Source: Carbonactinospora thermoautotrophica
GTDB lineage: Bacteria > Actinomycetota > Actinomycetes > Streptomycetales > Carbonactinosporaceae
Length of the DNA: 64,000 nucleotides
NCBI RefSeq assembly: GCF_001543895.1
Contig: NZ_JYIJ01000009.1
Span: 36,466-100,465 of the forward strand
Direction of reading: 5' to 3'
In this document: positions 53,563-60,973 of the stretch, piece after piece
Numbering within the stretch: position 1 is the first letter of the stretch
Layout of the letters: every line of letters begins with the position of its first letter
Made by a program: the position numbers and the translations under genes
Notes under the pieces: generated by a model
Database searches by the model: none
Told to the model about the DNA's origin: nothing
What the model saw: the letters and a program-made list of their open reading frames with translations, nothing else

Positions 53563-54504
53563 TCAGCTGGCGTTGCGTTCCAACAGGTCAGCGATGGCGC
53601 GGGAGATAGGGACGCCGGTGGCCTGCTCCAGCCAGGCCCACTGGCCGTTGGGGTTGAGGTCGAGGAACCACCAGAGGCCGTCGTGGTCGACGGCGAAGTC
53701 CGCGGCGCAGAAGTTCAACCCGAAGGACTTCAACAGGGCGCGCATGCCCGCGGCGACCTGGTCGGGCACCTCGCCCACCCGGTACTTGTTGGTGTCGTAG
53801 GTGCGCCGCCAGTCGCCGACGGGGGAGTCGATCTCCACCGCGAACATCCGGTCGCCGACGCAGACCAGGCGCACGTCGTACTCCTTGTGGACGCACCGCT
53901 GGAATAGGTGCGCGGTGAAGCGGATCGCATCGTCGTCGAAGAACCGCGGGGTGACCGGTGTGGTGTAGGTGTGCCACCCGGAGCCGTCACGGATGAAGGC
54001 GACCGGGGTGAGCGTTTTGTACACCACGTCCCAATTGTGTCGTTCGACGAACGCGCGGGCGTCGTCCGGCCTGTTGGTGATCAGCGTGTCCGGCACCGCC
54101 AGCCCGGCCCGGCGCGCGGCGGCGAGCTGGGCCGGCTTGTACTCCGCGTCCGCCACCCGCGCCGGGTGCGGCAGCCAGAAGACCTCCAGGCTGAACAGCA
54201 GGCCGCCGAACCCTATCCGGGCCTCCCGCTCGGCGATGACCCGCTCCTGAGGGGAGAGCCGGTCGCTGACCCAGTGGCCGCCCGGCTTGCGGTAGTACAC
54301 CGCGCGGATCTCCGTCAGCTCCACGATCCCCCCACCCAGGCGCAGGTACCCGTCCCAGTTGCCATCGCGGAGGTGGGCGGCCAGGGTGACCTGGGCGGGG
54401 AACCAGGCGACGTCCATCAGCACCACCGGGACACTACGGCGCTTCAGTTCGTCGAGGACGAGGCCGGTGGTGGCGTCGAACGGCTGGGAGAGGACGAGGA
54501 TCAT
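53563..54504 (-). CDS. tgmB: ATP-grasp ribosomal peptide maturase (graspetide ligase, TgmB-like)
   Basis: A 313-residue enzyme. The N-terminal domain (ILVLSQPFDATTGLVLDELK ... EIRAVYYRKPGGHWV) is the MvdD/TgmB-type pre-ATP-grasp fold that binds the precursor's leader. The ATP-grasp domain shows VVYKTLTPVAFIRD (ATP-binding Lys), DVRLVCVGDRMFAVEI, and the metal site in FLDLNPNGQWAWLEQATG. It would form ester or amide crosslinks between acidic and Ser/Thr/Lys side chains of the precursor. Its ATG overlaps the stop of the precursor-like gene by 4 bp. A terminator follows downstream. Confidence 0.88.
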   Translation of the reverse strand: MILVLSQPFDATTGLVLDELKRRSVPVVLMDVAWFPAQVTLAAHLRDGNWDGYLRLGGGIVELTEIRAVYYRKPGGHWVSDRLSPQERVIAEREARIGFGGLLFSLEVFWLPHPARVADAEYKPAQLAAARRAGLAVPDTLITNRPDDARAFVERHNWDVVYKTLTPVAFIRDGSGWHTYTTPVTPRFFDDDAIRFTAHLFQRCVHKEYDVRLVCVGDRMFAVEIDSPVGDWRRTYDTNKYRVGEVPDQVAAGMRALLKSFGLNFCAADFAVDHDGLWWFLDLNPNGQWAWLEQATGVPISRAIADLLERNAS

Positions 54505-54707
54505 TCCCCCACCTCGGGGATCAGCGCGGCGTACCGCACGGCCAGCAGCCGCGGCCTGTCGGTGGTGATCTCCAACACCACCGGGCTGGTTGGCGTGTCG
54601 AGCGGCAGGCGGCTCCCGACCGGGGCGAGGGGTGCTGGGGCGTCGAGGTCCACGTTGGCGTCGACCGTGTCAGCCAGAGCGCCAGGCCAACAGCTCAGCC
54701 GGTTCAT
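54501..54707 (-). CDS. tgmA: Putative graspetide precursor (TgmA-like)
   Basis: A 68-residue peptide with a good ribosome-binding site (ggagaaa). It has an acid-rich middle (DTVDANVDLDAPAPLAPVGS), a Ser/Thr stretch (RLPLDTPTSPVVLEITTDRP) and a C-terminal RLLAVRYAALIPEVGE. Position and length match TgmA genes of actinobacterial ATP-grasp systems. The crosslinked residues cannot be assigned from this sequence alone. Without the neighbouring ligase the peptide would not be recognisable. Confidence 0.7.
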   Translation of the reverse strand: MNRLSCWPGALADTVDANVDLDAPAPLAPVGSRLPLDTPTSPVVLEITTDRPRLLAVRYAALIPEVGE

Positions 54708-54903
54708 CCGTGTTTCTCCTCATCTGTCTGGTCTGTTGGAACGGTCCGGTGCCCGCGGGGCCACCGGAAGACGAGACGGCCAGGAGTGAACAGCCCTGGA
54801 TGGCGGGCTGTACGGGCGGTTCCTCTCGTGTCACCGGGTTGGGGGGCGTGAGTTGAGCCGGTGGCGCGGGAGTCCAGGCCCGCACGGCCCGCCGGTCTGG
54901 GTG

Positions 54904-55001
54904 GCCGCCCGGCGCTGAGGGTCGCCGCGAGAGTGAGCGCCGGGCGGCCTATGGCCGCGGGGTATAGGCGGGTGCGGGCTATGACCCGCCTATGCCCGCG
55001 G
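54904..55001. terminator. Two consecutive hairpins
   Basis: The first has a 13-bp perfect stem (gccgcccggcgct, 54904-54916, with agcgccgggcggc, 54936-54948). The second is an imperfect stem of about 18 bp (54955-54973 with 54984-55001, ccgcggggtataggcgggt against acccgcctatgcccgcgg). They lie beyond the end of the minus-strand operon at 55111 and could terminate it. The rest of 54708-55110 shows no convincing gene. Confidence 0.6.
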
Positions 55002-55110
55002 TTATGCCCGGCCGGCGGGGCACCTCGGGGGACGGTGTTCCGGCCGGGACGTGGTGGCCGTCCCCGCCCCGGGGAGGGCGGTGGGGTCGGGGCGGCCGGG
55101 GCTGGGCTGG

Positions 55111-55422
55111 TCAGCGGGGTAGCCAGCCCAGGGCGTAGAGCAGGCCGGGGAGTGCCATGAGGGTCAGGCCGAGGATGAGGATCAGCGCGACCTCGGTTTC
55201 ACGGCTCAGGCGGTTTGTGGGGGTCAGCCAGGCGCGGGAGCGGCTCTCCTCATAGTCCAGGCGCACCTGGCATGGGAGACAGGGCCACTCCCGCCCGTCG
55301 TGTCGGCTGGTGACTTTGCCCGTGCCTTTGCAGGTGGCGCAGTTCGGGTCGGCCAGCGTGGGCGGGGCCGGCGGGAAGTGGGTGACGTGGCCGTTGGGGC
55401 TCTGCCGCGGGGGGATGGTCAC
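55111..55422 (-). CDS. Small zinc-motif protein with one C-terminal membrane segment
   Basis: A 103-residue protein. CATCKGTGKV and CLPCQV form a CxxC...CxxC zinc site of DnaJ-like spacing, and ALILILGLTLMALPGLLYAL at the C-terminus is a membrane anchor. It is co-translated with the preceding 63-residue gene (4-bp overlap). The operon promoter carries the motif shared with the XRE operon. Function unknown. Confidence 0.65.
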   Translation of the reverse strand: MTIPPRQSPNGHVTHFPPAPPTLADPNCATCKGTGKVTSRHDGREWPCLPCQVRLDYEESRSRAWLTPTNRLSRETEVALILILGLTLMALPGLLYALGWLPR

Positions 55423-55610
55423 CGTGCCTCCCCTCGCCGCTGGCCAGGGATCCTGGCCGGGGTCCGCCGCGGCAGCGGGGTGGCGTCCGGGACCAGGCGG
55501 ATCAGGACGGGCGGGGCCGTTTGGTCGCGGCGCAGCGCGGCGATCAATGCCTCGATCTCGTCAGGTAGGTGGCGAATCGCGAAGTGGCGGGCGGTGTTGT
55601 CGTCGAGCAT
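55419..55610 (-). CDS. Small protein, first gene of the zinc-motif operon
   Basis: A 63-residue protein: LDDNTARHFAIRHLPDEIEA, a helical first half, then a basic Pro/Arg-rich tail (PLPRRTPARIPGQRR). No known family. Its promoter region (55611-55764) is AT-rich for this genome and holds palindromes. Confidence 0.55.
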   Translation of the reverse strand: MLDDNTARHFAIRHLPDEIEALIAALRRDQTAPPVLIRLVPDATPLPRRTPARIPGQRRGEAR

Positions 55611-55689
55611 CGCGGCTCCCCGATGTCGTCGGCGATGTGGGCACGATGCGGCCGGCCGTGACCGAGTCGAACTCGTTCGCTACGAGAGC

Positions 55690-55738
55690 GTAGAGATCTC
55701 GCTGAGCAAGAATCTACCTATTGCTAGAAATTTCTAGC
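55690..55738 (-). promoter_or_regulatory. Palindromic operator region upstream of the zinc-motif operon
   Basis: A perfect 16-bp palindrome gctagaaatttctagc (55723-55738) lies about 115 bp upstream of the ATG at 55610. Nearer the gene, tctcgctgag (55697-55706) is shared exactly with the promoter of the XRE operon at 57350-57359. The region between the two operons has a much lower GC content than its surroundings. Confidence 0.6.
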
Positions 55739-55764
55739 TTTACGGTGGAGCTTTCTGGGATTCC

Positions 55765-56601
55765 CTAATCTGTGAGATCGACAAGAGTGTCGGAGAGGAG
55801 GGCGCGCGCCCGCTCGCCGTAGACGGCCAGGCCGGCGGCTTGATCGAACGCCTGCAGATACAGCTGGATCTCGTCCTCGTCGGTCACGGTGATCTCGGCA
55901 CCCAGCGTCTCCACCAGGACGACCCGCTCGTCAAACACCCAGAACCCGTGCAGGACCGGGAATGGCAGCTCGACCCCGAAGGGGATGATCCCGAGCGCGA
56001 CGTTGTTCAGGGTGGTCAGCGCGATCAGACGGTCGATCTGCCCACGCAGCACGGCGGCCGGACATACTCGGGCGCGCAGAACCGTCTCGCAGATCAGGAA
56101 GTGGAATCGCTTGCTCAGGTCGTACAGGACCAGTTGGCGCTGCATGCGCACGCGCACCCCTTCGGGCACATCGTCCGGGGTCCGGTGCAGGGTCACCCAC
56201 GCCTGCAGCACGTGGTGGGCGTACTCAGGCGTCTGCAGCAGGCCCGGGACGACTGCGGTCTCCATCGCGCGGATGATCCCGGAACGCGCCTCTAGGTCGA
56301 GGCTGGCCTGTTGGCGCGGTCGGGTGCCCGCGCGGAGCTGCCGGCGCCACGTCACGTAGTGGGTCTCCAGCGCCCGTAGCCGCGCTGTCAGCGCCTCTAC
56401 CGCATGCGGTGCCCCGACGGCCTGGGCCCATGCGGCCAGGTCAGCCTCGGTCGGTGTCTGCCGGCCGTGCTCGATCTTGCTGACCTTCGACGGCGGCCAG
56501 CCGAGCAGGGCCGCCAGCTCCTTGCCGTTCAGGCCGGCAGCCCTGCGCAGCTCGCGGAGGTGGATCCCGAGGGCGTCCCGCTCCTGCTGGAACCCGGACA
56601 C
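55765..56601 (-). CDS. XRE-family regulator with DUF5753 (Scr1-like)
   Basis: A 278-residue regulator from the GTG at 56601. The N-terminal helix-turn-helix (LRELRRAAGLNGKELAALLG, then WPPSKVSKIEHGRQTPTEAD) is followed by the DUF5753 sensor/effector domain (AMETAVVPGLLQTPEYAHHV ... YLQAFDQAAGLAVYGERARA). Actinobacteria carry many such proteins, usually paired with a small partner (DUF397 or DUF6879). It starts 1 bp after the DUF6879 stop, so the three genes form one operon. Confidence 0.92.
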   Translation of the reverse strand: MSGFQQERDALGIHLRELRRAAGLNGKELAALLGWPPSKVSKIEHGRQTPTEADLAAWAQAVGAPHAVEALTARLRALETHYVTWRRQLRAGTRPRQQASLDLEARSGIIRAMETAVVPGLLQTPEYAHHVLQAWVTLHRTPDDVPEGVRVRMQRQLVLYDLSKRFHFLICETVLRARVCPAAVLRGQIDRLIALTTLNNVALGIIPFGVELPFPVLHGFWVFDERVVLVETLGAEITVTDEDEIQLYLQAFDQAAGLAVYGERARALLSDTLVDLTD

Positions 56602-56602
56602 G

Positions 56603-57127
56603 TTACGACTCGACGAAGGCTTGGTACGGGGTCGCGTAGTGCCACGCGGTGTCGCGCCAGTAGGCGTGCTGCACGACCGTCCTCGGGTCTTCGACGATCT
56701 CGGCACCCTGGAAGCGTCCGGCGTGGTCGAAGTGCATCATCGCCAGGCGGCGGGAGTCGAACAGCCAGTAGTCGTACTTCGGGAGCTGCAGTTCGAGCGC
56801 GCGCCGCCGCGGCAGGTACCGGATGTCCTCCCCGGCCTGCAGGTTGAGCGGGGTGCTCCACACCTCGAAGCGCAGGTAGTCGCTGGGCGGCTCGTCGATG
56901 AGCCGGACCCGCTCGACCCGCTTGCCCTGCCGGGTCTGCTCGGTTATGAGATCGAGCCACGGCCGAAGCCAGTCCGACGGCGGCTCCTCGCCACGTAGGA
57001 AGCGCTGGAAAGGCTCGTCCTCCTCGGGGATGCCGTATGCGGCGCGAGTCTCCAGCCGGAACGCGGTGTGCTCGAAGGTCCGGAACAGGTCGGTGAAGTC
57101 GTCTCCGGTCAGCAGGTCCACGCTCAC
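56603..57127 (-). CDS. DUF6879 protein
   Basis: A 174-residue protein from the GTG at 57127, which overlaps the previous stop in GTGA. The features FTDLFRTFEHTAFRLETRAA, PPSDYLRFEVWSTPLNLQAG and YDYWLFDSRRLAMMHFDHAG fit the DUF6879 family, found next to XRE/DUF5753 regulators. Whether it acts as toxin, antitoxin or partner of the regulator is unknown. Confidence 0.85.
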   Translation of the reverse strand: MSVDLLTGDDFTDLFRTFEHTAFRLETRAAYGIPEEDEPFQRFLRGEEPPSDWLRPWLDLITEQTRQGKRVERVRLIDEPPSDYLRFEVWSTPLNLQAGEDIRYLPRRRALELQLPKYDYWLFDSRRLAMMHFDHAGRFQGAEIVEDPRTVVQHAYWRDTAWHYATPYQAFVES

Positions 57128-57318
57128 GACTCCAGGGCGAACTTCAGCAGCTCTCGCGGGACCTCGATGCACGTCTCGTGCTCGGGGATGTCCATCTGCG
57201 CCAGCGCCTCGGGGTCGGTGACCTTCCAGCCCTGGATCACGTAGGTACCCCGGTCCGTGGCGTACAGCGTCGGGCAGGACCCGCCCGTCGAGGTCGTGCC
57301 GAGGAATGTGAGCTTCAT
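57124..57318 (-). CDS. Small partner protein of the XRE/DUF6879 operon
   Basis: A 64-residue protein: KLTFLGTTSTGGSCPTLYAT, then GTYVIQGWKVTDPEALAQMD and EVPRELLKFALE. Its position as first gene of the operon recalls the small regulatory partners of Scr1-like systems. A nested palindrome lies about 15 bp upstream. Confidence 0.75.
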   Translation of the reverse strand: MKLTFLGTTSTGGSCPTLYATDRGTYVIQGWKVTDPEALAQMDIPEHETCIEVPRELLKFALES

Positions 57319-57331
57319 CGTAGTGTCCCTT

Positions 57332-57361
57332 TCTCAGTTTTCGAGAATTTTCTCGCTGAGA
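57332..57361 (-). promoter_or_regulatory. Nested palindromic operator of the XRE operon
   Basis: tctcag ... ctgaga (57332-57337, 57356-57361) encloses cgaga-attt-tctcg, in an AT-rich promoter just upstream of the operon's first ATG. It contains tctcgctgag, also found upstream of the zinc-motif operon. The XRE protein at 55765 is the obvious candidate to bind it. Confidence 0.65.
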
Positions 57362-57440
57362 TCTCAAGATTGCGTGGGAGGATTTTCAACACGGCGCAGA
57401 GACGCCAACCGTCACCGGCGTACCGTCGCAGACACGACAA

Positions 57441-57477
57441 AGCCGCCCGGTCTCCTCGTGTGAGGGACCGGGCGGCT
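57441..57477. terminator. Terminator hairpin
   Basis: A 12-bp stem (agccgcccggtc / gaccgggcggct) with a 13-nt loop between the divergent XRE operon promoter and the RelE-type pair. It may end a transcript that reads in from outside, since no gene stops right here. Confidence 0.6.
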
Positions 57478-57577
57478 CGTTGTATGTGGCGGGATCACGC
57501 CAACCCCTCACCCACATGGGCGACGAGCCGGCGCGACAGCCAGGCACCCGACCCGCAGGGCAGCCACAATCGGCCGC

Positions 57578-57931
57578 ATGAGCCACAGCGACGACACCCC
57601 AGTGCTGAGCCCCTACGCGCCCCGCGTGGACAAGACCCCCGCCGCGGTGCGAGAAGCCCTCGACCCCGACTGGCGGGCGCAGTTCGAGGCCGAGTGGCGG
57701 GCCGCCCTCGAGCAGGCGAAGGAGACGTTCGACCTCGACGCCATACACGAGGTGATCCTCAACTGGTGGCCGCTCGCGCAACTGTGCGCCAAGCCCGGCG
57801 GCCGGGCGCAGTTGGAGCAGATAGACCGTGAGATCGCGGCGGGTACAGCCAAGACTGTCCCTGCCGAGATCGAGTTCGATGACATCACCGAGGAGGAGAT
57901 CCGGGCCGCTGACGGGAGGATCACCCTTTGA
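57578..57931 (+). CDS. Antitoxin-like protein (DUF6247-like)
   Basis: A 117-residue protein. EAEWRAALEQAKETFDLDAI is helical; VILNWWPLAQLCAKPGGRAQ and the acidic end FDDITEEEIRAADGRITL follow. The size, acid-rich C-terminus and 1-bp overlap with a RelE-type toxin gene indicate an antitoxin. The Trp-rich VILNWWP segment is typical of DUF6247, seen before RelE-like genes in actinobacteria. Confidence 0.78.
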   Translation: MSHSDDTPVLSPYAPRVDKTPAAVREALDPDWRAQFEAEWRAALEQAKETFDLDAIHEVILNWWPLAQLCAKPGGRAQLEQIDREIAAGTAKTVPAEIEFDDITEEEIRAADGRITL

Positions 57932-58170
57932 TGTATCGGGTGGAGTACACCGCGCAGGCCAAAGCGGCGCGTGACGAGCTGCCGTTCCTCGCAAAGCGGG
58001 CGTTAGACGCGCTGGTGTTACGCATGAGGATGGACCCCACGAGTGTGGGCCGGTCCACTGGTGGCGACATGCGTAACCGGATCGCGGAGTTCGGGAACTA
58101 CGGGTTGGTGTTCTACTTCGACGACATGCAAGGGCTGATCACTATCAGGGACATCGTGTGGGGGAAGTGA
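57931..58170 (+). CDS. RelE/ParE-type toxin
   Basis: A 79-residue protein: YRVEYTAQAKAARDELPFLA, a short helical hairpin, then MRNRIAEFGNYGLVFYFDDM and TIRDIVWGK at the end, the beta-sheet of the RelE fold. The known family inhibits translation or gyrase. Start ATG overlaps the antitoxin stop (TGATG). Confidence 0.85.
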   Translation: MYRVEYTAQAKAARDELPFLAKRALDALVLRMRMDPTSVGRSTGGDMRNRIAEFGNYGLVFYFDDMQGLITIRDIVWGK

Positions 58171-58186
58171 CCCCGGGCGCACGAAA

Positions 58187-58223
58187 CCGCCCCGGCCGAC
58201 CTCGCGAGAGGCAGCCGGGGCGG
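58187..58223. terminator. Bidirectional terminator
   Basis: A 10-bp stem (ccgccccggc / gccggggcgg) with a 17-nt loop between the ends of the toxin gene (plus) and the small minus-strand gene at 58237. Confidence 0.7.
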
Positions 58224-58236
58224 CTGGCGTTTCAGG

Positions 58237-58368
58237 TCAGGCTGCGGTTCTCTTCTCCCACAGCTCGACGACGAGATCCACACCCTTCGGGGTGGCGTAG
58301 GCGACGGGGAACGCCCAGCCGTTCTTCTCTTCCGTCTTCACCACGAAGTCGCCCGAGTGCTGGAACAT
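58237..58368 (-). CDS. 43-residue protein, probably a truncated gene remnant
   Basis: Reads FQHSGDFVVKTEEKNGWAFP, VAYATPKGVDLVVELWEKRT and stops. The composition is that of a folded protein's C-terminal part, and an in-frame stop lies 5 codons upstream of the ATG. It may be the tail of a degraded gene or a genuine small protein. Function unknown. Confidence 0.45.
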   Translation of the reverse strand: MFQHSGDFVVKTEEKNGWAFPVAYATPKGVDLVVELWEKRTAA

Positions 58369-58472
58369 CTTCCGCGCGGGGTGCTACGACAGCCCTAAGA
58401 AGTAGCCGATGATGAGGTGTGGCCGGCTCTGCCTGGGGTCGGCCGCACCATCAGCGGTGAGGAGGATGGCCG

Positions 58473-59117
58473 GTGTCGGTTACCGCCGTCGAGGCGTGGG
58501 AGAGGTACACCCAGGGTCGCCGTCCCAGGCGGGCCGTGAACGCGTTCGGGGCCACGACGTGGCTGAACTGGACGCAGTACCCCGACCACGGCCCGGACGA
58601 GACGGTCCTCGGTGACGTCCGAGGCCGGCGGGTCCTGGAGCTGGGCTCCGGTAGCGGCTGCAACCTCGCCCACCTGGCCACCCTCGGCGCCGACTGCGTC
58701 GGGGTGGACCTGGCCCCGACTCAGACCGCCAAGGCGCGGCGACGGTGGGGGCATCTGTCGAACCTGCGGTTCCACACAGGCGACGCGGTGGACTTCCTCG
58801 CCGGAACGGGCGAGCGGTTCGACGTCGTGTACTCGATCTTCGGCGCGACCTGGTTCGTCGACCCCGACGTGCTCCTCCCTCTCGTGTGGCGCCGGCTCAC
58901 CCCCGGCGGCGTGCTGGCCTTCTCGCACCTGCCGCCAGCCGACGCTCCCCCACGTCGGCCGGGCGCCCTGCCGCGCTATGACTACGAGCCGGATGAGTGG
59001 GCCAAGCTGTTGGACGGTCACGGGTTCGTCGAGATCGGTTACGAGATCATCGATCCGCCCCGGGGCGCGACGGCGCGGACGCTGCTCGTCCACGCGCGGC
59101 GGCCGGACGCCGTCTGA
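58473..59117 (+). CDS. SAM-dependent methyltransferase (class I)
   Basis: A 214-residue protein with motif I VLELGSGSGCNLAHLATLGA, an acidic motif II residue in CVGVDLAPTQTAKAR, GDAVDFLAGTGERFDVVYSI and LTPGGVLAFSHL, all typical of class I methyltransferases. The substrate is unknown. It lies between the toxin-antitoxin pair and the graspetide-type methyltransferase; a terminator separates it from the latter. It is not a homologue of the PIMT-type enzyme downstream. Confidence 0.88.
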   Translation: MSVTAVEAWERYTQGRRPRRAVNAFGATTWLNWTQYPDHGPDETVLGDVRGRRVLELGSGSGCNLAHLATLGADCVGVDLAPTQTAKARRRWGHLSNLRFHTGDAVDFLAGTGERFDVVYSIFGATWFVDPDVLLPLVWRRLTPGGVLAFSHLPPADAPPRRPGALPRYDYEPDEWAKLLDGHGFVEIGYEIIDPPRGATARTLLVHARRPDAV

Positions 59118-59132
59118 CCCCTGACACGACGC

Positions 59133-59206
59133 AACCGCCCCGCCCCGCGAAGGAGACCGTTGTTGAATTCGACAACGGCCTACCCGGGGCCGGGCGGTTT
59201 CGTTTT
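59133..59206 (+). terminator. Terminator with nested hairpin and T-rich tail
   Basis: Outer stem aaccgccc (59133-59140) / gggcggtt (59192-59199), inner hairpin ccgttgt / acaacgg, followed by tttcgtttt. It ends transcription of the methyltransferase gene. Confidence 0.7.
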
Positions 59207-59307
59207 CCCGCGCTGGCGGGATTACGCCAACCACGTACAGCCCGTGACGGGCACGGCCATGATCAGCGATGGCACCGGTCTCCTGTGGATCTGACTTAGG
59301 AGACGTC

Positions 59308-59463
59308 ATGGGCTTGGGTCGCCACGAGAGCGGCAAGGCGAAGTTCGGGCAGAAGGTCAACCCGGACGGCCGAGATGACAAGCAGGAGAAGGACGTGGTG
59401 ATCAAGGACTCCAAGCAGGGCACCACGTGGCACAACCCGGACCCGCAGCAGGACGACAAGTGA
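59308..59463 (+). CDS. 51-residue charged protein, translationally coupled to the PIMT-like gene
   Basis: ATG preceded by taggaga. The product is highly charged and lacks hydrophobic segments (GLGRHESGKAKFGQKVNPDG, KQEKDVVIKDSKQGTTWHNP, DPQQDDK end). Its stop overlaps the methyltransferase start (GTGA). A small Asp/Lys/Thr-rich peptide next to an isoaspartyl-type methyltransferase could be a second graspetide-like substrate. It may also be an ordinary disordered protein. I know no family. Confidence 0.6.
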   Translation: MGLGRHESGKAKFGQKVNPDGRDDKQEKDVVIKDSKQGTTWHNPDPQQDDK

Positions 59464-60605
59464 CCGCGGACGCCTCCCAGGAGCTGCGGTCCCGCATGGT
59501 GGCCCGGCTCGCCGAGGCCGGGGACCTGCGCGACCCGGCGTGGCGCGCCGCCGCCGCGGCGGTGCCCAGGCACCAGTTCATCCCCCGCCGCGCCTGGGTC
59601 CACGACGGCGAGGGGTACGTGCTCGCCGAGCTGCCCGAGGACGAATGGCTGGCAGCCGCGTACGACCCGGAGCGCACGATCGTCACCCAGGTAGACGACC
59701 GGGTCGACGCGCGGCCGGGCGACCGGGGCACCGTGCCGACCAGCTCGGCCACGATGCCGAGCATCGTGCTCGCGATGCTGGATGCCCTCCGGGTCTTGGA
59801 CGGGCAGCGGGTGCTGGAGATCGGCACCGGATCCGGCTACTCGACGGCGCTGCTCGCCGAGCGGCTCGGCGACGACCAAGTGGTGAGCGTGGAGGTCGAC
59901 CCGGCGGTGGCGGCCGCCGCCGGCGAGGCGCTCACCGCGGCCGGGTACAAGCCCCGCCTGGTGACCGGCGACGGCGCTGCCGGCTGGCCGGCCGGCGCCC
60001 CGTACGACCGGGTGATCGCCACGTGCGCGATCACGGCTGTCCCGTACTCCTGGGTGCAGCAGACCCGCCCAGGCGGGCTGATCCTCGCCCCGCTGGCCGG
60101 CGCCCTCGTCGACTGGGGCCTGGTGTGCCTAGAGGTGGGCGAGGACGGCACCGCGGCCGGGCGGCTACTGCCCGAGGGGGTCATGTTCATGCGCCTGCGT
60201 GGCCACCGCGACCCCGACGGCGCGGCCGCGGCCCCGGACCTGGCCGGGGTGCAGCCGGAGCCGGCGCTGCTGGACCCCCACGAGCTGGTCGAGTCCAACT
60301 TGCGCCTGTGGTTGGCGGGCTTGCCGATCCCCGGCGTGGTCGCGGGGGCGGAGGACCTGGCGGACGGCACCACCCGCTGGTGGCTGCGCGACCCGGCGAC
60401 CGGGTCGGCCGCGTGCCTGGACACCCCGGCGATGACCGTACGGCAGGCCGGGCCACGCCGGCTGTGGGACCTGGTGGCCGACACCTACCGGTGGTGGCTG
60501 AAGGAAGGCCGGCCCGGACCGTGGACGTTCGGGGTCACCGTCACCCCCGGACGCCAGTGGGTCTGGCACGAGTCCGGCCGGGCCTGGCAGCTACCACCAG
60601 GCTGA
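59460..60605 (+). CDS. tgmC: PIMT-like methyltransferase of ATP-grasp peptide systems (TgmC-like)
   Basis: A 381-residue protein from the GTG at 59460. The N-terminal half is a protein-L-isoaspartate O-methyltransferase fold: VPTSSATMPSIVLAMLDALR, then SAM motif VLEIGTGSGYSTALLAERLG and TRPGGLILAPLAGALVD. The C-terminal ~150 residues (NLRLWLAGLPIPGVVAGAED ... VTPGRQWVWHESGRAWQL) are the extension seen in methyltransferases of actinobacterial ATP-grasp systems. In characterised systems (fuscimiditide) such an enzyme methylates an Asp that then forms an aspartimide. Here it is 5 kb from tgmAB and on the other strand. Confidence 0.85.
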   Translation: MTADASQELRSRMVARLAEAGDLRDPAWRAAAAAVPRHQFIPRRAWVHDGEGYVLAELPEDEWLAAAYDPERTIVTQVDDRVDARPGDRGTVPTSSATMPSIVLAMLDALRVLDGQRVLEIGTGSGYSTALLAERLGDDQVVSVEVDPAVAAAAGEALTAAGYKPRLVTGDGAAGWPAGAPYDRVIATCAITAVPYSWVQQTRPGGLILAPLAGALVDWGLVCLEVGEDGTAAGRLLPEGVMFMRLRGHRDPDGAAAAPDLAGVQPEPALLDPHELVESNLRLWLAGLPIPGVVAGAEDLADGTTRWWLRDPATGSAACLDTPAMTVRQAGPRRLWDLVADTYRWWLKEGRPGPWTFGVTVTPGRQWVWHESGRAWQLPPG

Positions 60606-60622
60606 GCGGACCGAACACGCTC

Positions 60623-60652
60623 TGCTCCTCCACATAGCCACGTGGAGGAGCA
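60623..60652 (+). terminator. Terminator after the PIMT-like gene
   Basis: An 11-bp stem (tgctcctccac / gtggaggagca) with an 8-nt loop, 18 bp after the stop codon. The remaining 128 bp before the CRISPR array hold nothing recognised. Confidence 0.75.
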
Positions 60653-60780
60653 AAGCGGCTCCCGCGCGGGCAGTCAGGCGCAGGTCGCGGCGACGCCGGC
60701 CACCTTGACGTCTACGTGTCAGCCGCGCCGTGGCCCATAGCCGCGTGGTCGGCGAGGTGCCGGTTCAGCAAGGCCTGTTG

Positions 60781-60933
60781 CTTGCGACCCCTTGTAGGGG
60801 CGATGAGGACCGGCGACAGCAGCGGCATGCGGATCGGCCGACTGGCGTTGCGACCCCTCGTAGGGGCGATGAGGACTCGAGCCCGGCGACTGGGTCGGCT
60901 ACGACGCCGACAAGTTGCGACCCCTCGTAGGGG
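60781..60933 (+). CRISPR. CRISPR array 2, left part
   Basis: Repeats start at 60781 (degenerate: begins cttgcgacc and has ttgtagggg), 60847 (perfect) and 60914. The third is cut after 20 nt by the IS3 element. Spacers are 36 and 37 nt. Same repeat and orientation as array 1; no cas genes lie alongside, so it depends on the Cas set at 44-52 kb. Confidence 0.95.
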
Positions 60934-60973
60934 TGGAGCTGCCCCGGTTTCGTAGACAGGTCAGAGGTTGGGG

